Positions 1-4,969 of a DNA stretch of 12,690 nucleotides are shown one piece after another. Positions within the stretch are counted from its first letter, which is position 1. Each line of letters starts with the position of its first letter. Both the position numbers and the translations under genes were made by a program. The stretch lies in the NCBI GenBank assembly GCA_002421585.1, contig DIKD01000071.1, forward strand, positions 1 through 12,690. The letters are read 5' to 3'. This stretch comes from Dehalococcoidia bacterium UBA5627. GTDB lineage: Bacteria > Chloroflexota > Dehalococcoidia > Dehalococcoidales > UBA5627. The notes beneath the pieces were generated by a model. That model searched no databases. It saw nothing but the letters and a program-made list of their open reading frames with translations, and was not told the origin of the DNA.

Positions 1-1043
1 TGAAGATAACAATCGCTGTTTTCAGGTAAAGGACCGGCAGAGGATTTAGAAATAACAGCCTCCAGGTATCTTTTTTCCGATGTATCGGATTTGATACGAA
101 GCCTGTAATTACTGTTGGCTATTCCTTCCATTTTATTACTTACCGTGGCAGCCATTGTGTTTTCTTCCTGTTTATCCGCCAGAGATATATATTCGGGGCG
201 TATCCCTACAATTATCTGCTGATTCAAGAAATAATTGCCTGATCTGTCGCTGACCACTCTAAGGCTTTCTCCCCACGACGGAATATCTACGATTACATTT
301 TTCCCGTCTATGCCGGTAATAATTCCCTCGATTAGATTTCTCATACCGGTCATTTTTGCCACATCGCGGTTAACCGGATGAGAAAATACATTTTCCTTTG
401 TATCATGCTGTATGATGGCACCTGAGTGATAAACCGCCACATTCGAACCCAGTTTATAACCTTCGTTAAGGTCGTGGGTTACAAAGAGAATGCTGCCTCC
501 GAATACGTTCTGCAAATCCATAAGTTCCCGTTCAAGGCGTTCCTTAAGTATCGGGTCGAGCGCCGAAAAAGGCTCATCTAAAAGAAGCACATCAGGTTCA
601 GGCGCAAGGGCACGTGCTATAGCTACTCTCTGCTGCTGACCGGCCGAAAGCTGGCGTGGATAACGGCCTTCCAGCCCATTAATGTTCATATTTTCCAGAA
701 GCTGTTTAATTTTTTCTCTGATTTCGTCCTTCGGCTTTTCTTTTAATCCGTAGGCGATGTTATCCCATACATTCAGATGGGGAAAGAGGGCATAGTGTTG
801 AAAAACGAAGCCAACCTTGCGCTTCTGCACGGGGAGGTTAATCTTGTTTTCGGAATCGAACAACACCCTACCGTTAACCTCAACATATCCTTCGTCCGGT
901 TTCATAAGACCGGCAACACTCTGCAGGGTCATTGTTTTTCCCGAGCCGGAAGGTCCCAGGATTGCTAATATCCCGCTCTCGGCAGTCAGCCTGACATCCA
1001 GGCTAAACCCCGGTAATTCTTTCTTTGCTTCTATCTTTAACAT
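1..1043 (-). CDS. modC: Molybdate/tungstate ABC transporter ATP-binding protein ModC (C-terminus cut by window edge)
   Basis: Cytoplasmic ATPase subunit that powers molybdate or tungstate import through ModB. The frame is open from an ATG at 1043 to the first base of the window, about 347 residues, so only a short C-terminal piece is missing. Visible motifs are Walker A GPSGSGKT (residues 30-37), Q-loop in FVFQHYALFPH (about 79-89), a signature written LSAGQQQR (132-139, with Ala in place of the first Gly of LSGGQ), Walker B VLLLDEPFSALD (about 152-163) and an H-loop FVTHD. The region beyond about residue 230 looks like the TOBE/MOP-type regulatory domain of ModC and related importers. An AGGG Shine-Dalgarno lies six bases before the ATG, and the start is 27 nt after the modB stop, so it is the third gene of the modABC operon. 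Family membership is certain; molybdate rather than tungstate or another oxyanion is inferred from the neighbours and leader. Confidence 0.93.
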   Translation of the reverse strand, partial: MLKIEAKKELPGFSLDVRLTAESGILAILGPSGSGKTMTLQSVAGLMKPDEGYVEVNGRVLFDSENKINLPVQKRKVGFVFQHYALFPHLNVWDNIAYGLKEKPKDEIREKIKQLLENMNINGLEGRYPRQLSAGQQQRVAIARALAPEPDVLLLDEPFSALDPILKERLERELMDLQNVFGGSILFVTHDLNEGYKLGSNVAVYHSGAIIQHDTKENVFSHPVNRDVAKMTGMRNLIEGIITGIDGKNVIVDIPSWGESLRVVSDRSGNYFLNQQIIVGIRPEYISLADKQEENTMAATVSNKMEGIANSNYRLRIKSDTSEKRYLEAVISKSSAGPLPENSDCYL

Positions 1044-1070
1044 ATTAACCCTGCTGATATGACCAAAATA

Positions 1071-1754
1071 CTAACTCACCTTGACCGGCTTCATCTTTGC
1101 AGCCATCCCCTTCCAGTACGCTATAGCCGCCAGCGAGACAAAGGAGATAGCAAGAACGATGATACACAGAACCATTGCCTTGTCCATATCGCCGGCTTGT
1201 ATGGCAAAATAGATAGCAATGGGAATAGTTTGCGTTTTTCCGGCGATATTACCCGCCAGCATCAGTGTGGCGCCGAATTCGCCCAATGAACGGGCAAAAG
1301 CCAAAACGGTTGCCGCAATAACTCCCGCTTTTGCCAGTGGCAGCGTAACCGTCCAGAAGACCCTCCATTCATTGGCGCCCAGCGTACGCGCAGCTGCTTC
1401 GATATTGGGTTCTACCTGCTCGAAAGCCCCCTTAGCCGTCATATACATTATCGGAAACGCCATTACGGTAGCTGCAATAACGGTCGCTTCCCAGGAAAAG
1501 ACAATTTTTTCCCCAAATGCCAGAAGTGCTTTTCCGATAGGACCGTTAACACCGAATACCAGCAAAAGAATGTAACCGACTACAGTCGGAGGCAAAACCA
1601 TCGGCAGGATGAATAATCCGTCGATTAAACTTTTAAACCTTCCGTTATAGCGCGCCATCCAGCGTGCCGCCGCAATACCCAGAAAAAAGGTAACTACGGT
1701 AGTTACTGTAACTGTCTTCAGTGATACCAGTAATGGTTCCAGATAATCCGTCAT
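1071..1754 (-). CDS. modB: Molybdate ABC transporter permease ModB
   Basis: Membrane permease of the molybdate/tungstate importer, 227 residues, the normal length for ModB. It has about five hydrophobic segments, beginning around residues 10-30, 45-68 and 88-108. The cytoplasmic EAA loop that docks on the ATPase is clear: EAAARTLGANEW at 119-130, followed by the FARSLGEFGAT signature (about 153-163) typical of ModB/CysT-type permeases. It starts 56 nt after the modA stop and ends 27 nt before modC. The Shine-Dalgarno is weak (AAGTAG about 12 nt upstream), so translation may partly depend on coupling with or abundance of the upstream message. Confidence 0.93.
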   Translation of the reverse strand: MTDYLEPLLVSLKTVTVTTVVTFFLGIAAARWMARYNGRFKSLIDGLFILPMVLPPTVVGYILLLVFGVNGPIGKALLAFGEKIVFSWEATVIAATVMAFPIMYMTAKGAFEQVEPNIEAAARTLGANEWRVFWTVTLPLAKAGVIAATVLAFARSLGEFGATLMLAGNIAGKTQTIPIAIYFAIQAGDMDKAMVLCIIVLAISFVSLAAIAYWKGMAAKMKPVKVS

Positions 1755-1810
1755 AATTATATATCTACTTAATGCTTATTTAACCTGATATTTTAGTATG
1801 AATGACTGTA

Positions 1811-2599
1811 TTACTCAACTGCCGCACTGAAACCGTATTTTTCAAAAACAGCCATTGCCCCGGAACCGGAAAGAAAAGCCATGTAGTCTGATGCGGCATC
1901 GACATTTTCGGAAGCTTTAATGATAGCAGCAGGATAAACAATCTTGGAGTTTATTTCATCCGGAGCGGTGGCTACAATCTTAACTCCGTCTGTTATGGCA
2001 GCATCAGTCGAATATACTATACCTGCATCAACATTGCCGGTTTCGACATAAGCCAGAACATCCCTTACAGTACTGCCCTGCATTAATTTACCCTCCAAAT
2101 CATCGGTTATTTCCAGCAATTCGAACAGTTGATAGGCATATGTTCCGGCAGGAACGAAAGAAGGGTCACCGACAGCGATTAAACCGACGGCTTCTAGGAG
2201 CAGGTCTTCGAAACTGTCTATATCCAGAGCACTATTCTTATTTATAATTAGTACAATACTATTTTTAAGGATGTTTTTACGTGTATCCGACAGTATTAAA
2301 CCTCCGTTTTCCAGATTATTCATCTGCTTGGCTGCAGCGGAGATAAATACATCACAGGTCGCTCCCTGTTCTATTTGAGTTTGCAACGTACCGGAGGCTG
2401 CATAATTCGTAACAATGGTGATATTGGGGTTAGCATCCATATAAGCTGTGTTTACTTCGTTCAAAGCATCAGTTACACTGGCTGCGGCTGATATATTCAG
2501 CGTGATATCCCCTTCTTTATTATCGGTGCATGCTGCCAGCGGCATAATCATCATAATCGCAATCAAACATGCCATTATTTTTGTTATTTTCTTTATCAT
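1811..2599 (-). CDS. modA: Molybdate-binding lipoprotein ModA
   Basis: Extracytoplasmic solute-binding protein that captures molybdate/tungstate for ModBC, 262 residues. The N-terminus MIKKITKIM is followed by a hydrophobic core and a lipobox LAAC with the lipidated Cys at residue 24, so it is predicted to be membrane-anchored, as in monoderm bacteria. After the anchor it follows the ModA pattern: an ISAAASVTDAL segment and NYAASGTLQTQIEQG supply the Ser/Ala-rich oxyanion site, then CDVFISAAAKQMN. Later segments (GTYAYQLFE, VRDVLAYVETGNVDAGIVYSTDA) match the second lobe of the family. A good Shine-Dalgarno AAGGAG (with AAGGAT closer in) precedes the ATG. It is the first large gene of modABC, but about 200 nt separate it from the riboswitch-like leader, and a small ORF lies in between. 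Confidence 0.94.
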   Translation of the reverse strand: MIKKITKIMACLIAIMMIMPLAACTDNKEGDITLNISAAASVTDALNEVNTAYMDANPNITIVTNYAASGTLQTQIEQGATCDVFISAAAKQMNNLENGGLILSDTRKNILKNSIVLIINKNSALDIDSFEDLLLEAVGLIAVGDPSFVPAGTYAYQLFELLEITDDLEGKLMQGSTVRDVLAYVETGNVDAGIVYSTDAAITDGVKIVATAPDEINSKIVYPAAIIKASENVDAASDYMAFLSGSGAMAVFEKYGFSAAVE

Positions 2600-2645
2600 T
2601 ATCCTTTACTCCTTGCCTGAAAAATAGTTGCCTTGCAATAATATT

Positions 2646-2663
2646 TTATCGATATCCCGATAA
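2646..2663 (-). other. Small perfect inverted repeat in the modA leader
   Basis: A 6-bp perfect stem (TTATCG/CGATAA, 6-nt loop) lies between the small ORF and modA. On the minus strand it is followed by the AT-rich AATATTATT but not by a true T-run, so it is a weak candidate attenuator or processing site. It could be chance in AT-rich sequence. Confidence 0.25.
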
Positions 2664-2689
2664 TTGTATTTATTTACTTCAGCCCTCCT

Positions 2690-2803
2690 TCAAGCAGGCG
2701 CACTTCCTGCTGTAAATATTACACGCATCCAGTAAACAAAGGAAAGCAGAGAAAAGACAAGGTCTTCGGCTTGGCAAAAAGATATAACGCGAAAACAATT
2801 CAT
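2690..2803 (-). CDS. Small ORF of 37 codons directly behind the Moco riboswitch-like leader
   Basis: Unrecognised small protein, if translated. An ATG at 2803 sits four bases after a near-perfect Shine-Dalgarno AAGGAGG, the best in this leader. The frame runs 37 codons to TGA at 2690 (begins MNCFRVISFCQAEDL, ends FTAGSAPA). The Shine-Dalgarno is the 3' strand of the closing helix of the predicted riboswitch, so ligand-dependent folding would expose or hide this start and not that of modA. No signal peptide is evident; the middle (about residues 15-31) is hydrophobic. The -1 frame over the same bases (2679-2798, TTG start, 39 codons) is an alternative with five cysteines, including the C-terminal run CNIYSRKCACLKEG. 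A run of five T near 2779 would be a conceivable slip point between the two frames. Which frame, if any, is real cannot be decided from this sequence alone. Confidence 0.4.
   Translation of the reverse strand: MNCFRVISFCQAEDLVFSLLSFVYWMRVIFTAGSAPA
2693..2711 (-). other. Hairpin at the 3' end of the small ORF
   Basis: The minus strand reads AGCAGG, seven loop bases, CCTGCT: a perfect 6-bp G+C-rich stem immediately before the small-ORF stop. An orphan AAGGAGG follows it with no ATG, GTG or TTG start at usual spacing. It could be part of the leader control element or a translational pause or processing site. Confidence 0.3.
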
Positions 2804-2804
2804 T

Positions 2805-2917
2805 TTTCCTCCTTTTCCAACGGGAAGCAAAACCGTTTCCGGTAGTGCTGTCTAGATATATTATCTACCGGCTGTCTGCCCTAGAGTGCTCCTTAGGCAT
2901 AACAGCTCCGGAGAAAT
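2805..2917 (-). promoter_or_regulatory. Molybdenum-cofactor (Moco/Tuco) riboswitch-like leader RNA
   Basis: A structured leader on the modA strand. Visible helices by window position are: a closing stem of 2910-2916 with 2805-2812 (one bulge); an arm of 2902-2906 with 2871-2875, continued by 2894-2899 with 2877-2883 (one bulged base); a second arm of 2865-2870 with 2840-2845; and a short hairpin of 2833-2837 with 2819-2823. Conserved-looking single-stranded blocks include CTCCGGAGC at the 5' end, GGGCAGACAGCCGG at the junction and ACCGGAAACGG after the second arm. These resemble what I recall of the Moco RNA motif that precedes molybdate-transport and cofactor genes. The 3' strand of the closing stem contains the Shine-Dalgarno of the small ORF, pointing to translational control. 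The recognition rests on memory of the motif plus the mod context, and no covariance search was run. An RNA with another ligand is possible. Confidence 0.72.
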
Positions 2918-2923
2918 CACACA

Positions 2924-2953
2924 TTTATACCATACTCGCTATAGTAATGTCAA
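2924..2953 (-). promoter_or_regulatory. modA operon promoter
   Basis: On the minus strand there is an exact TTGACA -35 (2948-2953), an 18-nt spacer and a TATAAA -10 (2924-2929) with a TG extended -10 dinucleotide just upstream. The predicted transcription start is about 2918, so the RNA begins right at the 5' strand of the riboswitch closing stem, supporting both calls. Confidence 0.75.
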
Positions 2954-2960
2954 TATACCG

Positions 2961-2992
2961 CATTCCCTTTTTTAGATTTATATAACGGAATG
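2961..2992. repeat. Inverted repeat CATTCC-N20-GGAATG upstream of the modA promoter
   Basis: Perfect 6-bp arms (2961-2966 and 2987-2992) lie just upstream of the modA -35 and about 110 bp before the efp promoter. The right arm overlaps a TATATAACG string similar to a half of the ModE operator. It could be an activator or repressor site, or chance; no regulator gene for it is in the window. Confidence 0.25.
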
Positions 2993-3097
2993 TTTGATAT
3001 ACGCATATATTATTTGATAAGCTGATAAAGCATTCGATTTTACGCCATAGACTATCTGCGTCGACAAAGCTGTCATCGTTCTTTTTTCAAAGCCAAT

Positions 3098-3126
3098 TTT
3101 TCAGCCGCGCTAATTACTGCTATAAT
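3098..3126 (+). promoter_or_regulatory. efp-epmA promoter
   Basis: An exact TATAAT -10 (3121-3126) with an extended TG dinucleotide (3118-3119) and a TTTTCA -35 (3098-3103, 4 of 6) at 17-nt spacing. The predicted start is near 3133, giving a roughly 30-nt leader to the efp ATG. Confidence 0.65.
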
Positions 3127-3163
3127 TCAATCTTAAGAAATTAATCACGAGGAATAGAATTAT

Positions 3164-3727
3164 ATGGATGTTGCGGAAATACATAAAAATACCAAACTGC
3201 TGGTCGACGGGATTCCCTGCTGTGTCGATGACGTCGACTTTACCAAGCCCGGCAAAGGCCGCGCAATATACCGGGTGAAATTAAGGAACCTGCTGGACGG
3301 CACCACCACCGAAAAAACCTTTCATTCGGGGGAAAAAGCAGATGAAGCTCAAACCACCTACCAGCAGGAGCAGTATCTCTATAAAGACGGCGACCATTAT
3401 ATATTTATGAATACGGAAACCTTCGAGCAGCTTTTTGTCAGCGAATCACAAATCGGCGATAAAAAGGATTTTCTGAAAGAAGGTATTCTGGTCGATATGC
3501 TGATGTTCGGTGAAAGACCGATTGATATCACCCTCCCCAACTTTATCGAGTTTGAAGTGCTGGAGAGCGAGGTTGCCATCAAGGCGCAAACCATTTCTCC
3601 CCAATTAAAAGCGGCGACCATAGAAACCGGTGCCGTTATCGGCGTACCCACTTTCATTAATGTGGGGGATATCATTAAAGTCGACACACGCACCGGAACA
3701 TATGTAGAGCGTATCAACAAGAAGTAG
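3164..3727 (+). CDS. efp: Elongation factor P
   Basis: EF-P binds ribosomes stalled on polyproline stretches and promotes peptide-bond formation. At 187 residues it has the full family length. The N-terminal KOW-like domain carries the tip loop TKPGKGRA with the modifiable lysine at residue 31 (equivalent to Lys34 of Escherichia coli EF-P). It is followed by KLRNLLDGTTTEKTF, then the OB domains with YLYKDGDHYIFMNTETFEQL, PNFIEFEV, and the C-terminal signature TGAVIGVPTFINVGDIIKVDTRTGTYV. A GAGGA Shine-Dalgarno lies about ten bases before the ATG. The next gene, 4 nt downstream, encodes an EpmA-like enzyme, so this EF-P is probably (R)-beta-lysylated or lysylated on Lys31. EpmB (the lysine aminomutase) is not in the window. 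Confidence 0.97.
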   Translation: MDVAEIHKNTKLLVDGIPCCVDDVDFTKPGKGRAIYRVKLRNLLDGTTTEKTFHSGEKADEAQTTYQQEQYLYKDGDHYIFMNTETFEQLFVSESQIGDKKDFLKEGILVDMLMFGERPIDITLPNFIEFEVLESEVAIKAQTISPQLKAATIETGAVIGVPTFINVGDIIKVDTRTGTYVERINKK

Positions 3728-3731
3728 TGTA

Positions 3732-4655
3732 ATGGAAGATGAAAAACAGCATCTCCTACAGCTTGAATCCAATTTAAAGACAAGAGCTTTAATCTACAAG
3801 CATATCCGTAAGTTTTTTGATGATAGAGGTTTTCTGGAAGTGGAAACACCTGTGCGCGTTCCGGTAATCGCACCGGAACCCTACATTGTTCCTTTCGAGA
3901 GTGAAGACTGGATTCTCTCTACCTCTCCGGAGCTTCATATGAAGCGTATGCTGGCTGCCGGTTACAAAAAAATATTCCAGTTCAGCCGCTGTTTTCGCAA
4001 GGGCGAACAGGGACGCCTGCACAACCCCGAATTCACAATGCTTGAGTGGTACTGCGCCGACGCCGGTTATATGGTCATAATACAACACATCGAAGACCTG
4101 GTTTCATATCTTGCAAAAGAATTGGGACTGAGAAGAATTAAATACGGTAATTTAGAGTTCGATATTTCTAACCCCTGGTCCAGAATTACAGTGAAAGATG
4201 CTTACCTCAAACTTGCCGGATGGGACCCCACAACCCAACCCGACCCGCTCAGATTCGATATCGACATGGCGGAAAAAGTTATCCCCGGTCTTTCGCAAGA
4301 CCATCCCATCGTGCTTTTAGACTACCCCTCTTATGCCGCCGCTCTGGCACGAATAAAACCGGATAATCCTAATGTTGCCGAGAGAGCCGAGATATTTTTC
4401 GGTCAACTGGAGCTGGCAAATGTGTACGGCGAACTGGTGGATGCCGATGAGCAGAAAAGACGCTTCGATAAGGCCATAAAACAAATCGAAAAAGAGCAGG
4501 GAAAACAAATGCAGATGCCGGATAAATTCCTTGAAGCAGTGCCATTTATCCCGGAATGCGGCGGGGTAGCACTCGGCATAGACCGACTGGTTATGTTGTT
4601 ATGTAATGCCAACTCTATCGATGAAGTAATACCCTTTACCGCAGAGAATGCGTAA
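3732..4655 (+). CDS. epmA: EF-P--(R)-beta-lysine ligase EpmA (GenX/PoxA-type lysyl-tRNA synthetase paralogue)
   Basis: A class II aminoacyl-tRNA-synthetase-like enzyme expected to transfer (R)-beta-lysine, or lysine, to the tip lysine of EF-P in place of tRNA. It has 307 residues, close to the roughly 325 of EpmA and far shorter than LysS. The tRNA anticodon-binding OB domain is absent, and the catalytic core starts within the first 20 residues. Motif 2 is RCFRKGEQGRLHNPEFTMLEWY-like (about 86-107), and motif 3 is GGVALGIDRLVMLL followed by DEVIPFT (about 277-302), which match the EpmA pattern closely. STSPELHMKRMLAAGYKKIF (about 63-82) is the preceding conserved block. The ATG is 4 nt after the efp stop with no strong Shine-Dalgarno, so the two are probably translationally coupled. 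Adjacency to efp strongly supports the EF-P-modification role over a general tRNA ligase. Confidence 0.9.
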   Translation: MEDEKQHLLQLESNLKTRALIYKHIRKFFDDRGFLEVETPVRVPVIAPEPYIVPFESEDWILSTSPELHMKRMLAAGYKKIFQFSRCFRKGEQGRLHNPEFTMLEWYCADAGYMVIIQHIEDLVSYLAKELGLRRIKYGNLEFDISNPWSRITVKDAYLKLAGWDPTTQPDPLRFDIDMAEKVIPGLSQDHPIVLLDYPSYAAALARIKPDNPNVAERAEIFFGQLELANVYGELVDADEQKRRFDKAIKQIEKEQGKQMQMPDKFLEAVPFIPECGGVALGIDRLVMLLCNANSIDEVIPFTAENA

Positions 4656-4676
4656 GAGTTTTCGCCCATAACTGTA

Positions 4677-4712
4677 ATTGCGAGGAAGAGTGCAAGCGAC
4701 TGACGCGGCAAT
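4677..4712. repeat. Palindromic dispersed intergenic repeat-like element
   Basis: Starts ATTGCGAGGAAG and ends GACGCGGCAAT, with ATTGC/GCAAT arms. This is the general form of short repeats of the ATTGCGAGGAGCGAAGCGACGCGGCAATC type that are scattered in many bacterial genomes. Only one copy is in this window, so the repeat nature is inferred from its resemblance to that class. Confidence 0.5.
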
Positions 4713-4740
4713 CCCTACCGAATGAACAAGACAGTTTAGC

Positions 4741-4753
4741 CCGCCAGAGGCGG
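4741..4753. repeat. Short G+C hairpin CCGCC-AGA-GGCGG
   Basis: A perfect 5-bp stem with a 3-nt loop, close behind the preceding repeat-like element. No T-run follows on either strand, so it is more likely a repeat fragment or RNA 3'-end stabiliser for epmA than a classical terminator. Confidence 0.4.
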
Positions 4754-4936
4754 AACAACCTTAAAAGTACTGCCCCACCCCACCCATCACCGATATCTCA
4801 CCGTTATAAGACTCGGTTATACTTTTACACACCTCAACAAAAAGATAAATAAAAGCCTTATAAATTACTGTTAATGCAACAATTCGTTAATTATTTAGTG
4901 ATGCAATCTAAATGGGTGGCTTGGCAGCCCAAATGG

Positions 4937-4956
4937 GGGGGGCTGTAAAGCCCCCC
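4937..4956. terminator. Candidate terminator hairpin behind mmpL
   Basis: GGGGGGCT, loop GTAA, AGCCCCCC: an 8-bp perfect stem 14 nt beyond the mmpL stop, positioned between two convergent genes. The T-tract is poor on both strands (only ATTT a few bases later on the minus side), so intrinsic termination is plausible but not typical. Confidence 0.5.
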
Positions 4957-4969
4957 TCAAACTATCTAC

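Larger units (their letters stand above)
4656..4969. other. Gene-free interval between the convergent epmA and mmpL ends
   Basis: 314 bp without a convincing coding frame. It holds an ATTGC...GCAAT dispersed-repeat-like element (4677-4712), a CCGCC/GGCGG hairpin (4741-4753), and near the mmpL end a G-rich 8-bp hairpin (4937-4956). The sequence block AAATGGG.GG also occurs twice (about 4910-4919 and 4931-4940). The stretch 4800-4905 is AT-rich with nothing else recognisable. Confidence 0.6.

Noticed and set aside
1219..1575. 118-codon plus-strand frame opposite modB
   Set aside because: Antisense to the EAA-loop region of a real permease; no start context and no family resemblance.
2979..2987. 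TATATAACG as a ModE operator
   Set aside because: Only one half of the usual palindrome is present at a sensible spacing and no modE gene is in the window; kept only as a weak part of the inverted-repeat observation.
3397..3873. 158-codon open frame on the minus strand opposite efp and the start of epmA
   Set aside because: It lies entirely antisense to two clearly recognised genes, has no ribosome site and its translation resembles no protein family.
4677..4753. Possible CRISPR or insertion-sequence remnant
   Set aside because: No regularly spaced repeats, no transposase fragment and no terminal duplications are visible; the features fit short dispersed repeats better.
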